Assembly: GCA_000310025.1 (NCBI GenBank)
Contig: FN648299.1
Span: 289,408 to 313,012, forward strand
DNA: 23,605 bases
Direction: 5' to 3'
From: Ectocarpus siliculosus
Taxonomy: Eukaryota > Sar > Phaeophyceae > Ectocarpales > Ectocarpaceae
Part shown: positions 1 through 10,173 of the stretch, piece by piece
Layout: each line of letters opens with the position of its first letter
How positions within the stretch are numbered: position 1 is the first letter of the stretch
Position numbers and translations under genes: made by a program
The notes under the pieces: generated by a model
What the model was told of the DNA's origin: nothing
The model's input: only the letters and a program-made list of their open reading frames with translations
Database searches by the model: none

Positions 1-80
1 CCCCCCCGTTTTTTCGTGAGTTTTGTGAGTTTTTTTTTGGCGATTTTGGATTTTGTTTTTGCTGCTGTTGTTCCGCGCAG

Positions 81-1256
81 GAAGAGCTTGCGTCCGCAGC
101 GTCCACCCGGAAGCAGCATGAGAAGAGGGCACACCAGCAGCAAGAACAGCTCAAGAAGACAGAGGTGGGCAGGATTACCGTAGTCGACATTGTATCACTA
201 CCGATTTCAAAGCCCGATTCCTGCAGAGCAGAAAGAGAGCGGCAGTACCGAAAAATACGGCGACGTTCAAGCCGTCTTTTCTGCCTCGTCGAGAGGGAGC
301 TTTCCCGACAGTTGTTCGGCTTTATCCTTGAATTTTTATCTTCTTCGTCATGGAGTAATGGAGCTTTGAAAATCGGTCCGGGGGGTGCGGTGTGTTGTGT
401 CATGTCACCTACGGTAAGCGATATTGTTGTGTGTATGGTGTTTTCTGCTGTTTATGTAGTGTGTGCACATGTGCTTGCCGTGTCTACCTTAGCCCGGTAT
501 TTTTTGCGTTCCTTGCATGTATTTCGTCGCGGTTTTGTTTGTCTATGCTTGGTCTCCCGGCTTTTCTCTTAGGAGTAAGTTCGCGGTACGGCCGTTCACT
601 CCCTTTCCTGCCTTTCCTACGGATTGGGACAGTTTCCCCTGGTTGCTCACAGTGGAAACAAACCGTAAATGGGCAAGTGGTATGAGGGTAGCGAATGTCA
701 GCCAGCCCACCGGCTTGACACTTTCTCCGCAGATTAGCATCGGCTTGCTCTTACCCTGACTCCTCCCGCCACCTCCGCGGTCTCCTCCGCCGCGGCCGTA
801 ATAGCGCGGGGCGCCATGTAGGCTCGCCCCTCTGCCTGCGCCCCTGTCGAAACGTTGAAGCCCCCTGCCGCGCGATCTTCCTCTCGACGACTGCGGTTTT
901 GTGACGTCGGACTTTGGCTGATATGCCCTCCCCCCGGGAGATCAGAAGTGGGCTACAGGCGGGAAGTGACATCGATAGGATAGTGGGAAACATTTTTGAG
1001 TCACCTTTGGCAAAGTAGGGAGGAACGATTGGCCATCGGTGATCGGTTCAGCGGGAACAATGCTCCGTCCCCTGGAGGACGCGTGGTCAATGGTTCAACA
1101 ACTGACGCATGCAAAGCATACGAGCTCCCCCCCCGGGCGCCTGGCGTTGTACGGTTGCGAGGTCAATGGTCTAACGCTTGCATCCGGCTATCACCCCCGG
1201 TGGCGCCTTCCCGCCCCCGGGCCCTTTTTTTGTATCGTTTCACCATCCTCGTGGTG

Positions 1257-1289
<33 letters not shown>

Positions 1290-4200
1290 AAGGCGGCCCT
1301 GTCAGGGTCGGAGGCGAGCATGGCGGAGCTGGTGGAGGGTGCGCGGCGGGATCGCGAGAAGGCGGCAGCCGCGGAGAGGGGCGAGGCCGAGGCCAAGAAG
1401 GACGGCGAGAGGTGACTGAATGACTGAATGACGTCAACAGAGGTCGCTGACTGACGTCATAATGATCTCGCTGGCTGAAGTCATCATGATGCCGCAGCAA
1501 CAGCTTGTTTTTTTGTTTCTCTCCGCCTGTTGTCGAACTCCAAGGAAGAAGGGCGTTTGTTGTTTTGGCACTAAACGCCCACGCATTCTGCTGGTGAGAG
1601 ATGCACTGAGTGAAGTGAATTTTGATTTGTGTTTGCTCTCTATCTCGAAGAGCGGGTTGGGTTTGGTTTTCATTATGTCCGCGGATCTTTCTGCTGTTGC
1701 TGCCGTGCTACTACCGCTGCTGCTGCTGCTGCTGTTTCTGCTGTTGCTGTTCGTGGTGTGCGGGTTGTCGCGTCAAACAGGAAGCGTAGAGCAACTGACC
1801 TGATGGCGTTAACTTTTGTCGTCTCTTGTCGCATGTGTTCTCCCGGCGTTTCCCTTGCAGAGAGCGTGCGATTCACACCTTCCTACCACACCATGTGGGC
1901 CGTGTTTCCCATTTCTTGTATAGCTGATAGCGGCGGCACCGGGGAAGACCAGTTCTCGAACTCCTCCCCCCTTGTGTGCTGCCACCCCCCTCCCTACCCC
2001 TCGTCTTCCCCAGCTATGGGCTCATCCTGTATTCACTCTCTGCCTGTCTTTTTTTTGTTTTGTTTCTTCTGGCACATACAGAAAGGAGAAGGAGCTCCGG
2101 GAGCAAATCGACGCTCTGATCGAACGCCAGCTGCAGGATCAGCAGAAACTCGCTGAGGTATGTATGAATATGCATGCATACCTACAGTGCTTTGATGGCG
2201 GGTGTCGAGAGTCCACCGCCGGGTCAAGGGTGAAGAACTAGCTGCAGTCGCGTGCAGCACTTCAACACGTCTCCTGTGGGTCCACCCCAGTGCTTTCATA
2301 ACCTACCCATATATCTTACGACCATGCTAGTTTGTAGTCTCTCTCTCTTTCTGCAGTGTGCCGGCACTTGGATCTTTCCTCGCTCGTTTTCTCTTGTAGA
2401 GCCGGCGCAATACATGATTAACTTGCAAGGCGCGCCAGTCAGCCTAAGGCGATATTATCACGCCGTGAGGCCGACCAGTTCGTTTCCGCCTACACGGCGG
2501 CCACGAGCAAGATAAAAAAGATTGTGCTCTCTCAGCCCCGTTCCGTTGTGCAATCCTTCGTGGCAAATGACCTCACTATCTTCGGTTGTCTTGATGTGCG
2601 TGGACAGATCGCGGCGGAATCTAAGTCGTGGAGCTCCAAGTTCGAGGACGGCCAGCTAAAGGCCGCGGAGACTCAGGCGAATGTGTTCTCCCTCACAGCG
2701 CAGTTGAAAGACGTGAGTTGGGGGGCGCACTGCTGCTGTGCTGTGTTTGCTTTGCTGGAATGTTTTTCTCCCCTCGTTGCGCCGCAGTTGAAATACGTGA
2801 GTGGTCGGCGTGCACGGTGCTGCGACCGTTGTTATGGTTGCAAGAGCACCTCGCACCGACAAAAAAACGCGTGTTCGCTGTATCTATACAGGCTCAGGAG
2901 GCGGTGGAATCATGCCGAGCCAAGCTGGCGGAGGAGGAGGCCGCCTCCGCAGAGGCGAAGCGGGCGAGGGCAGAAGCCGAGGGCGAGCTCGCGCGGAATA
3001 AGAATCAGGTGCCTCATCACCCACACCATGTAGTCTACAGGCGTTGTCTCGTTCGTGTTTTCAGTTTTTTTTTTTTTGGGTAGCTCGATCGTTTTCGCGT
3101 GGTCTAGCCATTTCCCGCCCACCATTTTTTTTGCTTCTGCGACTTTTGTTTCGCTTTTTCTTTCGTCTTTGTCCCACAACACTCACAGCTGGAAGCCGCG
3201 GAGACCGGCCGGAAGAGCTTGCAAGGCTGTGCGGACGAGGTTAAGCTCCTGTCCGCGGAGCTTCAGGAGCGCAAGGTGCGGCCGAACGACGTCGCCGTCG
3301 TTGAAACGAGAAATCTGGACGGCCTCCTTGTGTAGACCGTTCAATCACTTCCTTGGTACCCTCTGCCCTACGGTTTGATACCAGCCGTTCATGGCTTCGT
3401 TCCACGCTCCAAAGGACGGCATCTACAGTACCTACTCAAGAACATGACGGGTTTGTGTCTCCAAGCACGTGCCCCAACACCTTCGGTCGCTCTTGAAGTA
3501 GGCCGTCCTTGAAATCGCCGTAGATTTTGACAGTGCTGTGCGGAGGAGGGCGGCAGTAGCAATGAACCTGCGGGGAAGTACGGCGGCCTGAGCGATTGTT
3601 GCCTCCGCGCGAATGCTCAGATCATGCAGAAGGCTACGTACTTTCCATTGCGGGCAAAGACAGGCCCAGATGACCCGAACACCAAGGTCACGTAAGAAAA
3701 GAAAAATAGTCCCGGACTTTCTCGCGGGGTTCTTAGAATGGCGGCCCGCCTGATGTGAACACCCCCCCCCCCCCAGTTTTGGCCTTAATCCGGGACCGCT
3801 TTGTTCTCTACCTTACCCCCCCTTCTCCTCACAACGCCTCTTGCGCCCCTCCCTCTCCCTCTCCTGTGTTCCCCTCTGAATGCCTTCGGTGTCTGTCGAG
3901 AGAGCAGGCGACCTCGTCTCGGACGAGCAAGGGTCTTGAGCAAGCCCTGTCGGATCTCGAGGAGGAGAGGGTCGCTAAGCGGAGGGTCGCGGAGGAGCTG
4001 TCGAAGCTCGAGGGCGAGGTCGGGGTGCTTCGATCCGAGGAAAAGCGCGTGAAGGTGCGGTGTGATGCGTACGCGGGTGGTGTGGTGGTTGCACGGGAAT
4101 TGTATTATCTTTGTGTCATGAACGATGACACCTGTCATGAACCGTGACACATATGTACGGTACGGGCGCTTGCACCAGCGGTGGGCGGTGTTGTGGTCGT

Positions 4201-7200
4201 CAGAGAAGCGTGCCTTGCCTGGTGTCAGGTGTCAGGTGTCAGGTGGTGGGGGGGTACTCCTCTCGTGGACGAACTGGAGGGTATGGAGAGTGAAAGGTGG
4301 TTGGCTGCTTGCTTTTGATGGCGGCGTGCCTTCGCGAAGCCTCCAAACGCAGGTGCCGACCTCTCTTTCGCCGTGAGTGAAACACGCGGATTCCCTGGAG
4401 CAAGAACAGTGCACAGCACCCACAGCAGCGCGAGACAGGGTAAAACACGAACGCTTCATCCACAGGACAGGCAACCACCACCACTGCTGTAAAGTGCCAC
4501 CCAAAGAGCAGCGGCAGCACCGGCGGTCGCCAACATCCGTGATCTTGATTGAACGTTGCCGCTACGTTTTTCTGGTCGGTTGGGGTGGGCTTTTGTCTGC
4601 ACGCGCAGAACCTACTGGAGGAGGCCGCAGCGTCCGGCACAGCCGCGAAAGCTGACTTGAGCCGAGTAACCGTGGAGCTGGAGGAGAGCCAGAAGACGAC
4701 CCGCGCTCTCCAAGCAGAGGTATGGTGTGGGTGCTTTCTGCGTTCGGTGTGTTCCAGGCCTCTGAAAGAGGGGGAATTATGGCCGGCTCCTTGTTTTTGG
4801 GTTCACCGAACATTATTCGCCTCTGCGCATAGGCACAGATATGTTCTGCACGCGGTAATTGAGCACCTTAAGAAATGCCAGACGTCCCCCTCCTGGGCCA
4901 CCGGCTTTTCCGGACTATTTTTATTTGTCGTCGATTTGGCACGCCAGGACGGCTTTTGTGGCCATCCGTTGGTGATGGCACTCATCGTGCTTGTCGTGGA
5001 AGGGTAGACTAGGTTGGTTGGAAAGCTGATGTCGTCGTTGACAACGATTCAGCTCTCTCTCTCTCTCTCGTTCTCTCCCTTTTCCTCTTCCTCTCTCTCT
5101 TCTTCTCTCCTTCTCTGGTTCTCTCTTTCTCGCTCTCCCTCTCTCTCTGGGTGTGTGGACGCTAACCCTCGTAACATCGTAGCCGTTTCTTCTCCTTCCC
5201 GCCGCCCGTTTGTGTAGCTCCAGGAGGCGAGGCTGGACCTAGAAGTCAGCAAGAATCGGAGAGACGGCGTCAAGGGAGAGGCTCGTTTCATCGGCACCAA
5301 CTTGAAGGCAAGATCCGCGTCTATGGTTTAGTGGCTGATGCTCTACGCACGCTCGTTGACGTGCTCTACACACGCTCTTTACGTGCTCTAAGCAAGCTCT
5401 TTGCGAGCTCTACGCACGTTCTTGACGTGCGCGTGGACTTCTGCTTCAAGAATACCTTACTGCCTTGGCATGCACGCGTCTGCCTATTCTCTCGTAGGTC
5501 GTGTGCTCTTGGTGAGTAGGTAGTCCGTTTAGCAGTGTCCTCCCGCGGTGGTTTCCCGCACCGTGTTTTCATGTTATCCCGCACCATGGGTCCATAATTT
5601 CCCCCGTCACTACAGGAAAGTCAGGCCTCTTGAATACCGAACCACTTACCCTCGCTCTCCTCGCAACCTGTGTACCCACGTCTCCAACAATTTTTTGTTT
5701 GGCCTTCCCGAACGGCCGTCCCCTGGAAACCCACCACCCCCCTGGCGGCGTTTTTCCCTCCTTGCAGAAAGCGAAGCAGAAGGCGCTGGTCCTGAACAAG
5801 GAGCTGATGGAGCTGATGCAGTACCTGGACGTCCCGGTGGGCAACATGTTGGCCGACAGCCAGGGCGCGCCCAGCCTGGGTAAGATTGTTGGGGAGCCGT
5901 GGGTTGTTTCTCGGACGAGCGCGCGTCGTCGTCGCCGTTGTGTAGGTGTGATTTTTTTGATTATTAGCATCGGCCGCGCTAACCGACTGACCAATGAAAA
6001 GACGTCAGTCTCAGTGCGGTTGAAAACACGAAACACTTGTAAATACCAATAGCTGGGACCCCGTGTGTATGTGTGTGTGTGTTTGTGTGTGTGTTTGTTT
6101 TTTGCATGAGTGTTCTCGGTCTGGAGTCCATGTGGGGCAGGGTGTGTGTGTGTAATAATAGTCGTTTCATGCCGTAGTCGTTTGACCATTGACCATTGGG
6201 CAGGGGGGGGCGTTATTCGCACCGACCGGCTGGCCAATGAAAATACCCCGGTCTCAGTGCGGCTGAAACACACGAAAGTTATTCCATCGGCCATGATCTG
6301 GGACCCCCTGACGTGGGGCCAAAGAGGAGGCTACGTCATTTCTCTCCGGCCTTAAAGACAGAAACGGCAGCAACGTGTTTGTGTGTGTGTTTTTGTGTTG
6401 CTTCGATTCGCGTCGACGGCGCTAGATATCGGGCCGACACCCGCGAAATACGCTGCTTCAGTATTGTAAGCGGGACCCTAGAATGGGGAGAAGCTGTCCG
6501 TTGGGCGTGCCTGTAGAGAGGTCTATATAGTTTTTGGTGATGTGGCGGGCCGGGAAGGGGTTGGAACATGTAACGGGGTGAAAATTTTGCATGTATGGGT
6601 TTACTTTTCGGCGTGTGTTTTGTCATGTGCTTGGTATTATTTCTCTCCATAGGGAATTTGGCTCGGTGTGTTGATCGGTGGAGGTGTCGTCTTGAGTTTG
6701 GGGGTCGAAAAATGCCTCTGCAAATCCGAACGAGTCTCCCCAATCCGTGAAGGAAATGTAACCTTGCCTCGCAGGGCGCCCTGAGACGTGGCAATCCCTC
6801 CCGCTGGTGTCGAGTAAACCGTATGTAGGGCACACGTGGCCGCCGAAAACAAAGAGACACGTTCCCCGAACCCAACCGACTGGAGTACACGAGATGATGA
6901 TGTTCCCTTGGTATCTTCCCACTCTCTTGTCGCCGCTATGCGTACGTTCAAACGTGCGCCATCGCTTCGCCGAACGAACCTTTCACTTGCTTCCTTCCTT
7001 GGACGACTTGTTGGCAGGCGACCCGACCGTTGACGACGCCATTGCTAACGGCGGCTGCGGCAGCCACGGCAGCCCCGACCCTAACGGAAACGCCTCCGGC
7101 CACGGCCTGCGGCCAGCCGACGGCAACAACAGCGGGGCCGACAGCCCTGCACGCTCGTTGGGGAACGAAATGGACGAAGTGGAGCGCTTGGACGCGACTC

Positions 7201-7610
7201 AGGTAAGCCCCTCTGGCACGGGCGCTGCCGCTGCCGGCGGCGGTGGCAAGGGCAACGGCCCATCGTCCGGTGCCACCGATGCTGAAGGCGAAGGGACTGC
7301 CAACGGGGGGTCTTGTGAGGAGGACGGAGGTGTGGCACCTGATGCTGGTGCCGGTGGGGGGGACGCAGATGAGCAAGATGACGACGAGGACACCGACGAG
7401 GAGATGCACAACACCCAGGGGGATGAAGAAAGGGGCAGCGAGGAGGCACCCAAGGCGCGCGCGCAGCCGAACGGAACGGCGGAAGTCTGCGCGGACGAGG
7501 ACCAGACGGCGGGGAGGGACGACGGGGGCGACAGCACTCGAGATGAGGGGAACGAAAACGACGAGGAGCAAGGGCAACTGTTGCTGGGCATGGAGAAAGA
7601 GAGCGGCAAC

Positions 7611-7644
<34 letters not shown>

Positions 7645-9846
7645 GCAGCGGGACGAGCACCTTCGGCAGGCCGCCCCCGCCTCAGCCGGCCTCCCTGCTG
7701 CCGCCCTCGGCGGCGGACGATCCTTCTGCCGGGCAAGAAGTAAGCCTGTCGGGGCCCGCGGCGGCGGCGCCTCACGGCGCGGTGAGGCTGGACCAAGGCT
7801 TCGGAGACGAAGACGAGACGGAATTTACGGTCCCTCCGCTTGACTTCGGCCGCGGCACTAGGGGAGGTCCCGCGGAAGGGGTGGACCAGGCCGGCGGAGG
7901 CGGCGGTACCCTCGTGTCGGCCGCTCCGCGCGAAGATAACGGGGTCGCCGGTAAGGCTGTTGTCTCGAGCTTGTGTTTGGGGCGCGGGAAGGGGAGGGGG
8001 TGCGGTGCTTTTGCACACCGTTCGGTGCGTGATTGTGTTCGGGCGGGAGGGCGGGCGGGATACGTCAGGTGGTACGGTCCTTTGCACCCTGTCACCCTGT
8101 CGTTTTCCGCCGATGGGTATCCAAAAGCATTCGCTTCTTTTGGTGCAGCGATTGAAAGTTGGATCGCGGAGTGATGGTTTTGCCTCGATGTTTAGTAAGA
8201 GCGAATGCCAGTCAAAGCTAAGCCCGTACCACTCCATTCCGATGGCTACGGGTGGTAGGCTGTGTGTCTGTTGTGTGCTTGCTCGACTTGTATCACTATT
8301 TCTGCTCACTTTCTCACCCTGCTGGTGTGGTCCCGCCCCTCGTTGCTCGTATCTCCTCTTGTGTTCTTGGTCTTTGCTGACTGCCTGACGACTTGCTCGG
8401 CAAAGAGCAAGAAACCGAGCTGCTCACGGTGTCAGAGCTGGAGCAGCAGATGAGCAAGCTGGAGGATGCGGCGGTGAGAGCAGAACCTATGAATGTACCT
8501 CTTACGCTCCAGATGCCGTACCCCCGCTCACCCAGACAAACGGACCTGGTCACACTGTTTCACACGTACCTCGGGCACGTTTGTTCGGATTCCGTTCCCT
8601 CCCCACCCCCGCACATCCAGACGAACGGATTGGTCACACTCTTTCATACGTACCTCAGCAGGTTTGTTCGGATTCTGTTTCACGGACGGGTCACACTGTT
8701 TCACACCTTCACGGCACCCACCAAAGTATTGATCTCTATTTCCAGCTAAAGGTTTTGCGAAAACGTTGGACACTCGCAGGAACGAGTCCTCCATTTCGAC
8801 AGCACACGTCGAACATAGTTTCCAACTGCACACCCTCCACCAAAATTTCAGGACCACCCCGTCCATCCCACACGTCTCTCTGTTGTAACCCTAAACCCGA
8901 ACTACGCAAAGCCCGCCCCACATGCTCTGTGTTTCGCTTCGCGTCTCCCCCCTCCAAGCAGCCCGTTGGTAAGGAGCAGGATGGTGGTAAAAAACGCCCG
9001 AGGGACGAAGGGCCTGATGTCGGAGTGGAAGAGCGGCCGCTCTCGTCAGAACGAGACAACTTAGGGGCGCCCGCGGACAAGAAGGCCCGGGTGCAGGGAG
9101 GGGGTGATGGTGGTGAGCGAGCGGCACAACTTCTACGGCTTCCCGGAACTTATATTCATAGTGTTCAGTACACCACTGGTAACTCTGACTCGAGCACAGT
9201 TCGTGCCACAATTTCTGAGCGCCGTCCGCAGCCGCGTTCAAGTGGATGCCGCACTCGCGTGGGACTTGAAGGGAGAAAGCTGGAGTTGCTCTCGAAACCA
9301 TCCACCTCTACCACGATCACGATTGCGAAACATGCGCGTATTGCGTTCGTTCCCTGCTGTGGCCCCCATTCTTGCTTGTTTTGTCGCGAAGCCTTGCGTT
9401 GTGCGCATGCTTGTCTGCGCTTGTTTGACTCATCTCATCCAGCGATATGTACATGCTTATGCTTCGATGTGTTGCGGTGGATCAATCACGGAGAAGAGGG
9501 TTCTTCAGACGACCGAGAAGACCAGAACCAGCGGCACGCGAGGAGCGGGAGCTACGCCGTTGACCAGCTCGCGGACATCGCCGCCGCGCACCACTCCTCT
9601 ATGGCAAGCGTTGCGGGCGCCGGGGCTGGCGACGGAGGACTTCTCGGAGACGGAGAGGGTGCATCCGCGTCGGAGGTGAGACGAATACCGCGGGGAGATG
9701 GCGGCGGCGACGACGATGCAGGAAGAGAGATGGGCGCAGACGCCGGCGGGAGCGAGGAGGAGGGGGTGGCAGGGGAGGAGGAAAAGTTCGCACCCGACGT
9801 TGACGACGATGACAGCGACGAGACTTCCGACGAGAAGGGGTACTGA
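81..9846 (+). CDS. Large coiled-coil protein with acidic low-complexity C-terminus (5' partial, 14 exons)
   Basis: I do not recognise the family. Exons chosen by splice sites and unbroken phase: 81-164, 1293-1411, 2082-2157, 2608-2712, 2892-3008, 3189-3275, 3908-4054, 4609-4719, 5218-5307, 5768-5879, 7018-7950, 8406-8473, 8962-9112 and a last exon ending with TGA at 9844-9846. Three AG acceptors fit the phase of the last exon (starts 9443, 9494 or 9509), giving about 845-867 visible residues. Exons 1-10 encode a charged, heptad-like Ala/Glu/Lys/Leu/Gln-rich rod (for example KEKELREQIDALIERQ). Exon 11 is rich in Asp, Glu, Gly and Ser and has a run of ten Ser. Exon 12 returns to coiled coil (SELEQQMSKLEDAA). 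Exon 13 has basic patches KKRPR and KKAR that could be nuclear signals, and the tail is acidic (DVDDDDSDETSDEK). Scaffold or nuclear roles are inference. The start lies left of the window. Confidence 0.8.
165..1292 (+). other. Intron 1 of the coiled-coil gene
   Basis: The donor is GAG|GTGGGC. The acceptor is the AG just after a (CTG)10 run at 1260-1289, in place of a normal pyrimidine tract. Open frames inside it on both strands have no coding character that I trust. I see no RNA gene or mobile element. Confidence 0.6.
1260..1289. repeat. (CTG)10 microsatellite abutting a splice acceptor
   Basis: Ten perfect CTG units end three bases before the exon that starts at 1293. The AG used for splicing is in the AAG that follows the run. 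Reading frame and phase both require this acceptor; a neighbouring TCAG (exon start 1305) would change the frame. Confidence 0.9.
1412..2081 (+). other. Intron 2 of the coiled-coil gene
   Basis: Donor AG|GTGACT (phase 2) and acceptor ACATACAG|A, which restores an Arg codon. The intron contains a second interrupted CTG run (about 1710-1748) and a pyrimidine-rich 3' end. No gene is visible inside it. Confidence 0.65.
2701..2830. repeat. Imperfect duplication of an exon/intron border
   Basis: CAGTTGAAAGACGTGAGT at 2701-2718, the true end of exon 4 with its donor, recurs at 2785-2802 as CAGTTGAAATACGTGAGT. The flanking bases downstream are also similar. The second copy has an AG in front and a GTGAGT donor behind, so 2788-2796 could be a 9-base in-frame microexon (Leu-Lys-Tyr). 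Confidence 0.6.
3242..3621 (-). pseudogene. Possible antisense coding fossil inside intron 6
   Basis: Within the 3276-3907 intron the - strand has one reading frame of about 125 codons broken by a single TGA at 3436-3438. Its composition is protein-like on both sides of the stop (upstream VKIYGDFKDGLLQERPK; downstream VDAVLWSVERSHERLV). It has no suitable start, and its 3' end overlaps exon 6 of the sense gene. I do not recognise the family. A transposon-derived or processed gene remnant is possible, and chance is not excluded. Confidence 0.25.
4055..4608 (+). other. Intron 7 of the coiled-coil gene
   Basis: Donor AAG|GTGCGG, acceptor CGCGCAG|AAC, phase 0. It holds a small palindrome-plus-repeat (GTGTCAT/ATGACAC arms at 4113-4131, followed by a variant copy at 4132-4150) and a three-fold TGTCAGG run near 4220-4243. 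No gene is seen. Confidence 0.6.
4720..5217 (+). other. Intron 8 with long CT-rich tract
   Basis: Donor GAG|GTATGG, acceptor TGTGTAG|CTC, phase 0. A CT-rich microsatellite-like stretch (about 5050-5150) occupies the 3' part and extends the pyrimidine tract. There is no gene inside. Confidence 0.6.
5308..5313 (+). promoter_or_regulatory. GC-type splice donor
   Basis: Exon 9 reads to AAG at 5305-5307 and is followed by GCAAGA, which fits the consensus of minor GC-AG introns (AG|GCAAGT). Reading through meets TAG at 5329-5331. This donor keeps the phase 0 seen at the neighbouring exon joins. The alternative GT at 5326 would add six codons in the same phase. Confidence 0.6.
5339..5427. repeat. 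Four tandem 22-23 bp units in intron 9
   Basis: Units at 5339-5361, 5362-5383, 5384-5405 and 5406-5427 follow the pattern KGCTCTACGCACGCTCKTTG with a few changes each. The array lies 31 bases downstream of the GC donor. Confidence 0.85.
5966..6306. repeat. Two copies of a ~95 bp dispersed repeat, with a GT tract between them
   Basis: Copies at about 5966-6062 and 6211-6306 share the order: AACCGACTGACCAATGAAAA or a variant, TCTCAGTGCGG, a TGAAA-CACGAAA block, and TGGGACCCC at the end. A GT-rich microsatellite (about 6062-6098) follows the first copy. A shorter echo (AAGCGGGACCCT) is at 6469-6480. A related copy lies inverted at about 18140-18205. All are in intron 10 (5880-7017) of the coiled-coil gene, which shows no gene of its own. 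Confidence 0.75.
7614..7643 (+). repeat. (AGC)10 coding microsatellite (poly-Ser)
   Basis: Ten perfect AGC codons within exon 11 encode ten Ser, flanked by Gly/Ser codons. The tract separates the acidic half of the exon from the Pro-rich half. Confidence 0.95.
7951..8405 (+). other. Intron 11 of the coiled-coil gene
   Basis: Donor GCCG|GTAAGG in phase 1; acceptor GGCAAAG|AG restores a Glu codon. The acceptor is part of a tandem pair (AG at 8404-8405 and 8406-8407). No gene or element is seen inside. Confidence 0.6.
8532..8707. repeat. 2.5-copy tandem repeat in intron 12
   Basis: Units at 8532-8617, 8618-8680 and a partial at 8681-8707 share ACGGAYTGGTCACACT, TTTCAYACGTACCTC and TTTGTTCGGATTC. 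The first unit carries a C-rich insertion. The repeat lies in the 8474-8961 intron of the coiled-coil gene, which otherwise shows nothing. Confidence 0.85.
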
Positions 9847-10173
9847 TGCACTGCTGTTGGGGGAGCTGCTGCACTTGGGTTATTGGAGAGCAAAAGGGGA
9901 GCGTGGCGTGTGACGCCTCTAACAGACATCGTAGGCGGCCGTGTCTCTTTTCGCGTCTCGTCGTGCTCTCACATTCTCTGGAAATGTTTTAGTGTGTTCG
10001 ACAGCAAGAAGGTCTGATCCACTGCTGTTGGCGATGGTGTTAAGGAAGCTGCTGTAATTAGGCTACTGAAGAGTGAAATGGTTAGAGGAGAGCGTGTGAC
10101 GCCTCAAACAGACACCGCAGGCGGCACTGATCTTTTCGCGTCTCGTCGTGCCCTCATGTCCCTCGCCGGAAAA
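9830..10173. repeat. Tandem duplication of the coiled-coil gene's stop region and 3' flank
   Basis: Copy 1 begins at the last codons and stop (about 9830-9990). Copy 2 runs about 10003-10173. Shared blocks in order are CACTGCTGTTGG, GAGCTGCTG or a variant, GTGTGACGCCTC, AACAGACA, and TTTTCGCGTCTCGTCGTG. The period is about 171 bases. Divergence is moderate, so the duplication is not recent. Confidence 0.85.

Noticed and set aside
2422-2607. In-frame upstream extension of exon 4
   Set aside because: The frame is open and basic near 2500-2520, with a possible acceptor at 2441-2442, but the segment before 2608 looks like a pyrimidine-rich intron end and does not resemble the rod. Kept as an alternative only.
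5569-6294. 241-codon - strand open frame
   Set aside because: It runs through the GT microsatellite and the intronic repeats and overlaps exon 10 antisense; no recognisable motif.
7203-7950. Treating the acidic low-complexity block as intron only
   Set aside because: The frame is open for about 250 codons with consistent acidic composition, and the donor at 7951 joins in phase to the next exon; retained as coding, with splicing noted as an alternative.
6948-8309. 453-codon - strand open frame opposite exon 11
   Set aside because: It mirrors the GC-rich, repeat-bearing exon of the coiled-coil gene; composition is Arg/Ala/Val shadow and it has no domain.
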